Source: CBDUBH01 sp965365345
GTDB lineage: Bacteria > Bacteroidota > Ignavibacteria > Ignavibacteriales > SURF-24
DNA: 37,137 bases
Assembly (NCBI GenBank): GCA_965365345.1
Contig: CBDUBH010000027.1
Span: 1 to 37,137 of the forward strand
Direction of reading: 5' to 3'
How positions within the stretch are numbered: position 1 is the stretch's first letter; each line of letters begins with the position of its first letter. Shown in pieces: positions 24,773 to 33,690 of this stretch. The notes below the pieces were generated by a model. That model had not been told where the DNA came from, did no database searches, and saw nothing but the letters and a program-made list of their open reading frames with translations. Both the position numbers and the translations under genes were made by a program.

Positions 24773-26455
24773 TTAAGCTTTAGGAAGTTGCTCCCAATTT
24801 TCTTTTAATTTTTTCAGACGATGAAATGCTTCTTTTTTTTCGCCTTTTACCGAACGAAGCAAACCGCCGTTTTCTATAAAATAATATGGATCAACAAAAT
24901 CAAACCAGTTGCATGCTTTAATGAATTTTTTGCTGAAAGCCAGTGTGTACATATCTTCCAGCCAATCAGCCTGAGTATGCTCATTCCAGGGCTGATGCCA
25001 TAAATAGGGTTCTTTGGAAAAAGTAACATTGTTATTTATTACCGAATAATTTGAAGGACCTCCGGGAGCGCCAATTTCAGAAATTTGCATCGGTTTTCCA
25101 AGCGTTGAAAGTTTCTCTAAAAGTAAAATTGAATCCTGTAAATCTCTATAAGGGAAATACATTTGCTGTTCAAGAATATCAAAATCGATTCCCGCATCAA
25201 TTAAATCTTTGGAAAATTTATAAGGACTTCTCTGCGGAAAAACAGCTTTCTTTTTTGAATATGAATTTAGCTGAACATATTCCGCGTATGGACAGCAATT
25301 ATTAACAGTTCTTTTAACATTTGGTGCAACTGATTTCGCAACATCATTTATTAATCTTGTAAGCTCAGTAATTTGCTCATGATTAAGTTGAAGTTCATTT
25401 GCCCAATCATGAAGTTCATTTACAACTTCCATTGCATAAAGCATATCGCCGAAATATTTCATAGTATCATAAGTTAGTTTTTCGGCATATTTTAAAAGAT
25501 CATCATATTTCATATTTCGCAACCAATCCGGAATGCAGCAATCATGGAACCAGAATAATAATCTTTCCTGGCATTTTACTCCACGGGAGTTTAATTTTCT
25601 TATTAACAGTTCTCTTGTTTCCGGCTGAATAACTCCGGGTGCTGTTTGATAATCAGACATCATCCCATCGCCTTTAACCACAAAAGTTACATTTGCATAG
25701 TTGAATATTTCAGTAAATAATTCAAGGAAAGTATCTTGATACATTTGATAAAAACTTCGTGCATCGCATCCGAAATAAAAATCATTTCTGTGACCGTTTT
25801 TTTGAATATCAAATTTTGCTTTTTCAACTTCCATTTTTTCACTTGCCCAAAGAGCGTAATTCAATCCGCTTTGTGAAAGTCCGGCTCTTTTTACTTCATC
25901 TTTATTTTTTGTTGAATCCTCAAAAAATTGTTCTGAAAGATTAACAAACATCATAACTTCTGCAGAAGGGATCCAACCGCTTTTTCGAAGGCTTGATAAA
26001 CGCGAACGATTTCTGACAACTCTGCTTTTACATAATTCATAATTTAAATTTATCTGTTGAGATCTTCCTGATCTTGGCAAAGAGTAAAATTCTCCCCCGT
26101 TATCTGCGGTAATATTCGTCCACCCGAAACCTTCAACATTCCATCTAACATTAATTCCAAATTTGTCCACATTTTTTGTATCAGAAATTTTTACTCCATC
26201 TTTTTCGATTTTGATATTTGAATAGAAAGGCTCCCATTCATTATCGGTTGCCCAGGCGAGTTCATATAAATGCGGGCCCCTTCCCTTTTGAACAAAATAC
26301 GGAATGAAGTTTAATTCTCCTTTTTGAGTATTCTGTTCAGTGCGTTTTTTTAATAATAGTTCCGGCGCAGCTAAAATATTATTTGAACATAAATATAAAC
26401 CAGTGCCTGCAATAGCTCCGGATTGTAAAAATTTTCTTCTGGAAATTTTTTCCAT
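24773..26455 (-). CDS. GH10-like glycoside hydrolase, paralogue 4, twin-arginine-type leader
   Basis: 560-residue paralogue, first of the four to be transcribed. The leader SRRKFLQSGAIAGTGLYL (5-22) is twin-arginine-like, so export is likely. The shared module spans about 45-225 (PYFVQKGRGPHLYELAW; LCKSRVVRNRSR). Catalytic residues are E347 (MEVVNELHDWAN) and E460 (ISEIGAPGGPS). Several barrel details differ from the others: QERLLFWFHDCCIPDWL replaces the EGRPLFW...TPDWL pattern and Met342 replaces the Trp before EVVNE. H304 is retained. FGCDAR and NNCC are conserved. AGGG precedes the ATG. It follows the MFS carrier gene by 15 bp. Confidence 0.88.
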   Translation of the reverse strand: MEKISRRKFLQSGAIAGTGLYLCSNNILAAPELLLKKRTEQNTQKGELNFIPYFVQKGRGPHLYELAWATDNEWEPFYSNIKIEKDGVKISDTKNVDKFGINVRWNVEGFGWTNITADNGGEFYSLPRSGRSQQINLNYELCKSRVVRNRSRLSSLRKSGWIPSAEVMMFVNLSEQFFEDSTKNKDEVKRAGLSQSGLNYALWASEKMEVEKAKFDIQKNGHRNDFYFGCDARSFYQMYQDTFLELFTEIFNYANVTFVVKGDGMMSDYQTAPGVIQPETRELLIRKLNSRGVKCQERLLFWFHDCCIPDWLRNMKYDDLLKYAEKLTYDTMKYFGDMLYAMEVVNELHDWANELQLNHEQITELTRLINDVAKSVAPNVKRTVNNCCPYAEYVQLNSYSKKKAVFPQRSPYKFSKDLIDAGIDFDILEQQMYFPYRDLQDSILLLEKLSTLGKPMQISEIGAPGGPSNYSVINNNVTFSKEPYLWHQPWNEHTQADWLEDMYTLAFSKKFIKACNWFDFVDPYYFIENGGLLRSVKGEKKEAFHRLKKLKENWEQLPKA

Positions 26456-26470
26456 TTAATTACCCTAATT

Positions 26471-27742
26471 TTATTTAGCCCGATGAGAAATTATTCTTGG
26501 TTCTTTTACGTTAAATATTAACCATACAAATGCTGCTAACGAAAAAATTGCCGCTAGCGAAAATAAAACATTGAAGCCGTAAAGTTTTACAATTAATCCA
26601 CCAAATAATCCTGATAATACAAAAGGCGCCGTTACCAAATTCATAAGTGCGATGTAAGTCGGCCTGTCATCTTCGTAACAAATTTCAGCTACTATTGTTA
26701 ATCTTGAAACCATCAATACCGTTATATTCAATGCCGAGCAAACAAAAACGAAATAATATAATATTGAACTCGGTGAAATAATTGCTGTTAAACACGCAAA
26801 GCCTGTAAATGCAGATGCATATACTAAATTATTTTTATGACCAAATCTATCGGCAGCATATCCGAAAAATAAACTTCCGATTATCATACTTGCCATCATG
26901 ACAATCGTAAAATTTCCTGCATAACTTTCAGGCAAAGAATATTTTTCAATAGCATAAACCGCAAAAAATGCATGTGACATATTTGCCAGCATCATAAGGG
27001 CATCCGAAATAATAAAGTTTCTGAAATTCTTTTCTGATTTTATAATAATAGTCAATCGCTGAAAAAATTTTGAGTAATTGAATATTTCCGGAGGCGGATT
27101 CGGTTCATCTTCTTTTATAAACAATAGAAATACATAAGAGATCATCATGATTATAAAAGTTAACATAAAAAGTATTCCGAAATTTTCGGGATAATCAACT
27201 GATTTCAGAATGATAACAACCGTCGCTCCGCCGGCCACTCCAAGTATTGAACCAATGATTGACCGATATGCAAATAATCTTCCCCGCAATTCAACCGGAG
27301 TTAATTTGGAAATAAGATCAAACCAACCCGGTAGATTTATGCTTCCTGCTACCGCTGCAAAACCCAATCCGCTTAATATTAAAATTAATGCGACATCACG
27401 ATTAAGATCTTCAACAAAAAGAAAAAGAACCAGTGAAATAAAGAACCACGGTAATCTTTGCCCAAAAGCTGTTTTAAGGAAAAAAGACTTTTTAAATGAT
27501 TTCTTTCTTACATAATTTGCAACAAAAATTTGCGGAAAATTAAATCCCGCTGTATAAATAACTGGTATTAAACCAATTGCAAAATCACTTCCCGAAATCT
27601 TTTTAACAAGTACCGGAAAAACTGTTTGCAGCGAAACAAAACTCATCGCAAAAGCAAATATTGCTCCGTCAAAAACATTTAAATAAAAATTTCTTTTGAC
27701 CGTAGAATTTTTTAAATGATCCGAAAAGAAAAAGTTATGCAC
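26471..27742 (-). CDS. Major facilitator superfamily transporter
   Basis: Inner-membrane carrier of 423 residues with about 12 hydrophobic segments. The MFS loop motif between segments 2 and 3 is weakly present, and GYAADRFGHKN is the matching motif in the second half. It resembles MFS proteins placed among glycosidase genes that move sugars or oligosaccharides. The start is GTG, preceded by AAGGG at 7 bases, and overlaps the end of the GH42 gene by 8 bp, so it is coupled to it. The next ATG is 33 codons downstream, inside the first hydrophobic region, and is unlikely. Substrate unknown; import of a product of the GH10-like and GH42 enzymes is inferred. Confidence 0.9.
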   Translation of the reverse strand: MHNFFFSDHLKNSTVKRNFYLNVFDGAIFAFAMSFVSLQTVFPVLVKKISGSDFAIGLIPVIYTAGFNFPQIFVANYVRKKSFKKSFFLKTAFGQRLPWFFISLVLFLFVEDLNRDVALILILSGLGFAAVAGSINLPGWFDLISKLTPVELRGRLFAYRSIIGSILGVAGGATVVIILKSVDYPENFGILFMLTFIIMMISYVFLLFIKEDEPNPPPEIFNYSKFFQRLTIIIKSEKNFRNFIISDALMMLANMSHAFFAVYAIEKYSLPESYAGNFTIVMMASMIIGSLFFGYAADRFGHKNNLVYASAFTGFACLTAIISPSSILYYFVFVCSALNITVLMVSRLTIVAEICYEDDRPTYIALMNLVTAPFVLSGLFGGLIVKLYGFNVLFSLAAIFSLAAFVWLIFNVKEPRIISHRAK

Positions 27743-29867
27743 GGTAAACCCTTACTTCTTTCGGATAAAGATCTAATTTTATTTCAGTGTAATTATCAAT
27801 TACTTTGCAAATGATTTCCTCACCGGAAAATTGTTCAGTGATTTTTTGAAAATTTTCATTATTAATTCTAATCTCTGTTTTAATATTTTCCTTTTCAAGA
27901 TTTTGTATTATCAGCATTTTTTCATCATTGTTTGAAAGAATATCTAGTCTGATCTTTTTATTTTCTGAAATTTCCGGCTTAGAAATTTTTATAGCCATCT
28001 CTACCAGACTAACTAAAATATCTCCGTTATTTTCTTCCTTTGTTCTTTGAAACGGAAGAGCAATGTATGAGCCCATCAATACTGCCTTACCTTTTCCGAA
28101 TTTGGATAGAATAATTGCAGGTTCACCGTTTTCATATTCAGCAATTACTTCCGCACCATTATTAAAAAATGTTTCTGAAATAATTGCACCGTTCACTATT
28201 TCATCTTTATTTATGTACTTTAAATCTTTTTTTATTCTGATATTTATTTTTCCATTCACCGCGGGATTAACAATAGCTTGTTTAACTTTAAAAATTTCGT
28301 GTAAACCGTAACCCGGCACAATTTTTTCATGATGTCCGTTTTCAATATTCCATCCACCAGCATAACTTTCACAAATTAATGTTCCGCCTTTTTCAACCCA
28401 CGATTTTATTTTATCAGTTATAATTTTATTTAGAACATAAGGGAATGGAATTACAAGCACTTTGTAATTGTTTAAAATATCTTTTTCAAATTCCATAGGA
28501 TGAATAAAATCTATTATGAAATTTCTTTCATACAAAGCTCGATGATATCCCAATAATGAATCGGTGGCAGTTTTTTCATTTCCTGTTGAAGACCATGCAA
28601 AAATTTGATTTTCAGGATTATATAAAACCGCAACATCTGCTTTATTAGGCTTTGCAGCAAGCAAAAACTCCGCATTCTTTTGTAAAACTTTTCCACATTC
28701 CGCAAAGGATTTCAGCCATGGAGTTTCTTCTCCGTCAAGATATGAAAGTCCCCAGGTTGGAGTTTCCCTTCCCAAAATTTCCGGACGGTATTGCCAGAAT
28801 ATAAATCCTTTTTGATTTCCTGCAATTCCCGAAAAAATAAATTTTTTAATATCATCTTTATCAATGGATTTTGGAAGATCAAGCGTATAACCCGGAAGCA
28901 TTAACATCTCAGCAGAAATTACTGGCTTATCTTTTGCGCACGAACGGAGAATATCTATCATAGCCATATCATCCATTTGTGTAAACCCATGGAGATCCCC
29001 GAATCTTCCGATATTCCAAGGATCATTTGCAGTTGATGTAACGGGAAATCCTTGAATGAAAACATGATGGCACATTAAAGGATGTTTACCTTTATCTTCT
29101 TCCTTAGCAACTTCAAATCTTCGTTTTACATTTTCTCCGATTGTATGAACAAAAAACATCCGCCAATCAATAATATCATTAAATGTATTTCTTGTTTTCG
29201 GCAATTCAGCATCAGCAAAAGATCTATAATTTCTGTTCCAACTGATATTTAATTTTTCAATTGTCTTATATTTTTCTTTGAGCCAAGATTTAAATTTTGA
29301 TTCGCAATTATTACAATAACAAAGCATATCGCCAATTTTAGAAGCATCATCTGCATAGGCACGCATTTCAGCCATACTGCTAGTTAATTCAGGTTCGCTG
29401 CCGACATTCCAAATTTCAAGTGCGGGATGATCTTTATATCTTTTTATCGTTTGGCGTAGAAATTCAAAAAAATATTTTGAGATTCCATCGTGATTAAAAC
29501 AATATCCAAGACCACCGATTTGTCTGTGCGGCTGAGTTTGCGGGCCAACTTTAAATCCGGAAAGTGTTATCATTGATGCATCATCAAACTTTTTATAAAT
29601 CCAAGCAGGTGCAACATCAAAAATTGTATTCAGCATAACTTTCATATTGTACTTACTGGCTAAATCCATAAGTTCGTCAATATCATCCCAATAGAAAATA
29701 TTTTCCTCAGGATTGTTCCATCTCCACTGAACCCAATATTTAACGGTATTGAATCCAAGTTCAGACATTTTTTTCAGATCATTTTCCCATTCTTCTTTAT
29801 GCGGAGATGGTGCTCTGTAATATTGCGAACCAAAAGGGATGTAAGTTTCTTTAATTAAATTTTTCAT
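27735..29867 (-). CDS. GH42 beta-galactosidase-like glycoside hydrolase
   Basis: Cytoplasmic exo-glycosidase of 710 residues, the normal GH42 length. The TIM barrel (about 1-380) has acid/base E158 in EIWNVGSEPEL and nucleophile E320 in PVISAEMLMLPG. The GH42 zinc cysteines appear as C123, C183, C185 and C188 (LCYCNNC). A trimerisation-type Rossmann-like domain (about 395-630; VLVIPFPYVLN, GKAVLMGSYIALPF) and a small beta domain follow. GH42 enzymes release beta-D-galactose or alpha-L-arabinopyranose from oligosaccharides. No signal peptide. It is 9 bp after the isomerase gene and overlaps the MFS gene, fitting intracellular hydrolysis of an imported product. Confidence 0.93.
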   Translation of the reverse strand: MKNLIKETYIPFGSQYYRAPSPHKEEWENDLKKMSELGFNTVKYWVQWRWNNPEENIFYWDDIDELMDLASKYNMKVMLNTIFDVAPAWIYKKFDDASMITLSGFKVGPQTQPHRQIGGLGYCFNHDGISKYFFEFLRQTIKRYKDHPALEIWNVGSEPELTSSMAEMRAYADDASKIGDMLCYCNNCESKFKSWLKEKYKTIEKLNISWNRNYRSFADAELPKTRNTFNDIIDWRMFFVHTIGENVKRRFEVAKEEDKGKHPLMCHHVFIQGFPVTSTANDPWNIGRFGDLHGFTQMDDMAMIDILRSCAKDKPVISAEMLMLPGYTLDLPKSIDKDDIKKFIFSGIAGNQKGFIFWQYRPEILGRETPTWGLSYLDGEETPWLKSFAECGKVLQKNAEFLLAAKPNKADVAVLYNPENQIFAWSSTGNEKTATDSLLGYHRALYERNFIIDFIHPMEFEKDILNNYKVLVIPFPYVLNKIITDKIKSWVEKGGTLICESYAGGWNIENGHHEKIVPGYGLHEIFKVKQAIVNPAVNGKINIRIKKDLKYINKDEIVNGAIISETFFNNGAEVIAEYENGEPAIILSKFGKGKAVLMGSYIALPFQRTKEENNGDILVSLVEMAIKISKPEISENKKIRLDILSNNDEKMLIIQNLEKENIKTEIRINNENFQKITEQFSGEEIICKVIDNYTEIKLDLYPKEVRVYRA

Positions 29868-29876
29868 AGTGTTTTA

Positions 29877-30803
29877 TTAAATTACAAATTGAGAAAGATG
29901 TTTTAATCCAAGTTCCAATCCGGTTTTAACTTTATCTTCACTGCCTTCCCATACCGGATCTTCATGTTCAATTGATAAAACTTTGTCATAGCCGTTTTCC
30001 TGAAGTGTTGAAATAAATTTCTGCCAGTTTATTTCTCCTGATCCCGGCATTCTGTATCTCCACCAGCCGGATTTCCATGGCACCGGATCAATTTGCCTGC
30101 CGAAAATTCCATATTGATATTCACCTTCGGCAATGATCTCAGTATCTTTTGCGTGTGCATGAAATATTTTATCTGAAAAATCTGCTGCTGCCTGTAAATA
30201 ATTTATTCCTAACCAATAAAGATGGGAAGGATCGAAATTCAATCCGAAATTTTCTTGAGGAAGTTCATTAAAAAGAGCATCCCAAAGTTCAGGTGAATAC
30301 GCATAATTACCGGGCAAGCCGAACTTCACCCAATTTTCCATGGGACAATTTTCAATCATTATACTTACATTTTTATCAACTGCGTATTTCAAAACATCTG
30401 TAAACACCTTTTTAATTTCTTTCATATTTTCATTTGGGGAAAGTTCCGGATTGCTGCCGACAAAAGTACCAACTAATTTTACATCAAGCATGGATGCAGT
30501 ATCAATAACTTTTTTTAGATGAGTTAAATAAGAATTTCGTTGTTCTAAATTTGGATGAATATTATTATCATAATATGCCATCGCTGAAATTTCCATATTA
30601 TTATCTTTAAATAAGATCTTAATTTTTTCAGCTTCCTCAATAGTGAAATTTGCAGCATCAATTTGCCGTGCCTGATAATCGCGGCTTGAATCAACCGGCC
30701 AGGCTGCAAGTTCAAGTGTTTTAAATCCTTTTTGAGAAGCCCATTGAACTAATTTATCCAAAACTAAATTTGGTAAACACGCTGTGAGAAATCCGATTTT
30801 CAT
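29877..30803 (-). CDS. Sugar isomerase/epimerase, xylose-isomerase-like TIM barrel
   Basis: 308-residue metal-dependent TIM barrel of the AP-endonuclease-2/xylose isomerase-like group. The four metal ligands are visible as E151 (MIENCPMENW), D191 (GLNFDPSHLYWLG), H217 (FHAHAKDTE) and E279 (VLSIEHEDP). RMPGSGEINWQKF is a common family motif before the last strand. Members include hydroxypyruvate isomerase, tagatose and ribulose epimerases, inosose dehydratase and 3-keto-glycoside lyases. It directly follows a Gfo/Idh gene by 24 bp, a pairing that recurs in oxidative glycoside cleavage. GGAG precedes the ATG. Reaction not assigned. Confidence 0.88.
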   Translation of the reverse strand: MKIGFLTACLPNLVLDKLVQWASQKGFKTLELAAWPVDSSRDYQARQIDAANFTIEEAEKIKILFKDNNMEISAMAYYDNNIHPNLEQRNSYLTHLKKVIDTASMLDVKLVGTFVGSNPELSPNENMKEIKKVFTDVLKYAVDKNVSIMIENCPMENWVKFGLPGNYAYSPELWDALFNELPQENFGLNFDPSHLYWLGINYLQAAADFSDKIFHAHAKDTEIIAEGEYQYGIFGRQIDPVPWKSGWWRYRMPGSGEINWQKFISTLQENGYDKVLSIEHEDPVWEGSEDKVKTGLELGLKHLSQFVI

Positions 30804-30827
30804 TTTTTCTCCGAAAATTTATTTCTT

Positions 30828-31994
30828 TTAATTATTCTTACTGATCTCTACCCATCTTTGTTCTTTATTACTTTTTAATATTGCTTCGACAATTAAGTTT
30901 TCCTGATGGCCATCGAAAAAGGTCGGAAAATCCGGTTTATCTTTTAGCGGATCTTTTCCTAAACGGATGAAATCGTAAACTGCTGTAAAAAGATTTTTGT
31001 GCCCATCAGGATAACCTTCAGGATGACCACCGGGATAAGATGAAAATCTTTTTGCATTATCACTCAATAAAGACGGATCTTTTATCAAAATTTCATTAGC
31101 CTTTTCCCGGTATCCGATCCATAATTCATTGGGATTTTCCTGATCCCAAGCCAAAGATTTTTTACTCCCGTTTATTTCAAAAGTAAAATGGTTTTTTCTT
31201 CCTGCGCTAATTTGCGAAACCGTAAATACTCCTCTTGATCCATTTTCAAATTGAATTAAAACCGTTCCGGCATCTTCTGTTTTTATTGGAACAAGTTTTC
31301 CTTTTACGGAAATATTTTCCTTCCCTTTAAATGTTTCTACAGCTTCGGAAGGTTTTGTTCTATGGGGATGAATGGTTACAAGATCTGCGAAAACTTTTTT
31401 AATTTTTGATCCTGTTAAAAATTGAACGGCATCGCACCAATGCGAGCCAATATCTGCAATTGCACGTGAATCTCCCCCTTCTTCAATTTCCAAACGCCAG
31501 TTATAGTCTGATTTGTAGAAAAGCCAATCCTGAAGATAATTCCCATGCACCAAATAAATACTTCCAATCTCATCTTTTTCAATCATTGATCTTGCTTGCT
31601 GAATTAAAGGATAAAATCTGTAATTAAAATTTATGGCATTAACTACATTATGTTTTCTTAGCAATTCCAAAAGTTCATTTGATTGAACGGAATTTATTGT
31701 TAAAGGTTTTTCGGAAATTATATTCTTATCATTTTCAATTGCGGATTTATTTATTTCAAAATGAAGATGATTCGGCGTGCAATTATGAATTACTTCAATA
31801 TCCGGATTCTTTATAATTTCTTTCCAGTCATCTGTAAAATGCTTAACCGAATATTTTTCAGATAAAAGTTTTCCGCTTTTTGTATCTGTTGAGGAAAGCG
31901 CTATTACTTCAATTCCGCCAATACGCTGCAACGCCTCTAGATGCGTGCTTCCCATAAATCCGCTTCCTATAATTGCGGCTTTTATTTTTTTCAT
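30828..31994 (-). CDS. Gfo/Idh/MocA-family oxidoreductase, second copy
   Basis: 388-residue NAD(P)-dependent sugar oxidoreductase. AAIIGSGFMGSTHLEAL is the nucleotide-binding turn (from residue 7), the EKP motif is at 95-97, and GGDSRAIADIGSHWCDAVQFL is the conserved family region. The long C-terminal part has EGYPDGHKNLFTAVYDFI, a typical sugar-dehydrogenase segment. It begins within the stop codon of the preceding TIM-barrel gene (4 bp overlap, ATGA) and is followed by a sugar isomerase gene. The three are probably a functional unit in which this enzyme oxidises a hydroxyl of the glycoside or free sugar. It is clearly a different subgroup from the copy at 1681-2670. Confidence 0.93.
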   Translation of the reverse strand: MKKIKAAIIGSGFMGSTHLEALQRIGGIEVIALSSTDTKSGKLLSEKYSVKHFTDDWKEIIKNPDIEVIHNCTPNHLHFEINKSAIENDKNIISEKPLTINSVQSNELLELLRKHNVVNAINFNYRFYPLIQQARSMIEKDEIGSIYLVHGNYLQDWLFYKSDYNWRLEIEEGGDSRAIADIGSHWCDAVQFLTGSKIKKVFADLVTIHPHRTKPSEAVETFKGKENISVKGKLVPIKTEDAGTVLIQFENGSRGVFTVSQISAGRKNHFTFEINGSKKSLAWDQENPNELWIGYREKANEILIKDPSLLSDNAKRFSSYPGGHPEGYPDGHKNLFTAVYDFIRLGKDPLKDKPDFPTFFDGHQENLIVEAILKSNKEQRWVEISKNN

Positions 31995-33676
31995 TTTAAA
32001 TCCTTATAGATTTTTAATTCTTTTGCGCGACTGATCATCTTTTCTGTTTCAATTGAATTTATTAGCTGATCTGAGGTATATAAAACCAAAGCGGGAATTA
32101 CACCTAATTTTTCATAAGATCTTTCCTGAAATGCAAACATAGGATGGCTTGGATGCTTTGTTAAAAGATGCGCAGTTAAACGGGTATATTTGCCAAACAA
32201 ATATGAAGAAACAGGATGAACTTCCCTCCATGCTACTTGTCCTTCCATTCCGTGAACTTCTGTAATTGAATCAATTCCATGGATTTGTGCCATTGGCAAA
32301 GCAGAAAGCACCTGCTCGTTTAAACCTTCTCCCGTAAAAAGAATATCCGGAAATTTTTTCTGTAATCTTTGAATATGTTCACGCATTCCTTGCAAAAAGT
32401 TTTTTCCATTGCTAACATTAAATGCAAGTAAAGTCTGATCGAGAAATATAGCATCAATATTGAATTTATTGATCAAACCCGCAAAAGTTTCCGCCATTAA
32501 ATTAGTCCATTCTTCATTGGCAGGATTTATATAAGCAAAATACGGTTCGGCAAGCCAATCACCATCCATATCCAATCCCCAGCCCTGCTCTCTGCCGAAA
32601 CAATCAACTACCTGATATTTTTTAAACTCGTTGTACAAGCGATGATGAAAGGTCATTGCCAGAACATTTGTATGGATCATAACTTTATAACCGAGACGGT
32701 GTGCTTCCTCGATAAGTTGTCTAAATTTTTCTTCACCGCCGCATTGTATACTTGGGTTATAATCCGGTGCATTTGAATCAATTCCATGTTCTGCGAATCC
32801 GGGTAGATACAATAAAGTTTTTTGGGGATCATGCAAATTTTTAAATTCATTAATTCTATTTCGAATTTCATCGAATGAATGAGCCGGATTTACTTTATCG
32901 CGACGAGCTCCCCAAACTTCTAAAATAAAATTTATTTCTTTTGCCCAATGCGGAAAGTTTGAATGTTCAGAATATGATTTTAAACCAAATGCACTTTCAA
33001 GCCAATTTCTATGAATATCAACACCGGTTCTCCAATCACCTGTAAAAAATTTTATGTACCATTCTGCTTCGAAAATATTTTTATCAAGTGGAGCGGGAAT
33101 TTCAAATCCATATGTTATTTCAAAACTTTCTTTTTCTTTTAAAACCCGGAGAAGTTTTAAATTTGGCTTTTCATCTTTTGAATGAATAATGATTCCACCC
33201 TTATTAAATAAGCCTAAAACAAATTGAGCATTCCACCAAAAAGGGTATTTGTATGAAAGTAAAGTTCCTTGCGGCGCATTTTTTTTAATTGACTGTCCGC
33301 CCAATGCAGGAACCAAAATCTCATTAAACTTTAATCCTGAAAGCTTCCATTCCATTAACCAAAGCGGTTTTGAAGATTCAACTTTGCATTTAAATTTGAT
33401 CCCTTCAGCTTCAGCAAATATTTCTAATTTCGCTTGGGTTTTATTTTCAAGATCATTTAATTGAAACGATATTGAATTTTTATTTTTTGTAATATTAGAT
33501 ACTTCTGTTAATAAAACCGGTTCACTAACAGAATCGGGAGTTCTGATCAATAAACTTTGCAGTAAGTTAGAACAATCGTTTGTGCTTTCCGGCAAATAAA
33601 AAAATCTTTCTATTTCTAACGGATTTTCATCAAATTGAATTTCATAATTTTCTGATCTGATTATTTTATCTTGCAT
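31991..33676 (-). CDS. TIM-barrel glycoside-hydrolase-like protein (DUF6259-like)
   Basis: 561-residue protein without signal peptide. The first 235 residues are beta-rich (galactose-mutarotase-like sandwich); from about 240 to 520 the sequence looks like a TIM barrel. Candidate catalytic acids at barrel strand ends are D413 (IDAIFLDQTL) and E450 (ILFTGEGLNEQ), an arrangement reminiscent of GH31/GH36/GH97-type retaining alpha-glycosidases. TLLYLPGFAEHGIDS and YKVMIHTNVLAM are other barrel strands. I associate it, from memory, with the DUF6259 group, which has no assigned activity known to me. It overlaps the Gfo/Idh gene by 4 bp and follows a ureidoglycolate-lyase-like gene by 14 bp. An unusual linkage cleaved after import is a reasonable guess. 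Confidence 0.6.
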   Translation of the reverse strand: MQDKIIRSENYEIQFDENPLEIERFFYLPESTNDCSNLLQSLLIRTPDSVSEPVLLTEVSNITKNKNSISFQLNDLENKTQAKLEIFAEAEGIKFKCKVESSKPLWLMEWKLSGLKFNEILVPALGGQSIKKNAPQGTLLSYKYPFWWNAQFVLGLFNKGGIIIHSKDEKPNLKLLRVLKEKESFEITYGFEIPAPLDKNIFEAEWYIKFFTGDWRTGVDIHRNWLESAFGLKSYSEHSNFPHWAKEINFILEVWGARRDKVNPAHSFDEIRNRINEFKNLHDPQKTLLYLPGFAEHGIDSNAPDYNPSIQCGGEEKFRQLIEEAHRLGYKVMIHTNVLAMTFHHRLYNEFKKYQVVDCFGREQGWGLDMDGDWLAEPYFAYINPANEEWTNLMAETFAGLINKFNIDAIFLDQTLLAFNVSNGKNFLQGMREHIQRLQKKFPDILFTGEGLNEQVLSALPMAQIHGIDSITEVHGMEGQVAWREVHPVSSYLFGKYTRLTAHLLTKHPSHPMFAFQERSYEKLGVIPALVLYTSDQLINSIETEKMISRAKELKIYKDLK

Positions 33677-33690
33677 AAATGTTTATTCCC

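Larger units (their letters stand above)
19949..26455 (-). repeat. Tandem array of four GH10-like paralogues
   Basis: Four consecutive genes with the same module order and length (514-517 residues for the leaderless copies, 550-560 with leaders) arose by repeated duplication. Protein-level divergence is high, so the duplications look old; no long nucleotide repeats were noticed. The two outer copies carry leaders and the two inner ones do not. Confidence 0.85.

Noticed and set aside
26471..27742. MFS gene as the missing ABC permease
   Set aside because: It has MFS motifs and about 12 membrane segments and lacks the EAA loop of binding-protein-dependent permeases.
29877..30803. Naming the TIM-barrel isomerase xylA
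   Set aside because: At 308 residues it is too short for class I/II xylose isomerase and has the metal-ligand pattern of the AP-endonuclease-2-like isomerase/epimerase group.
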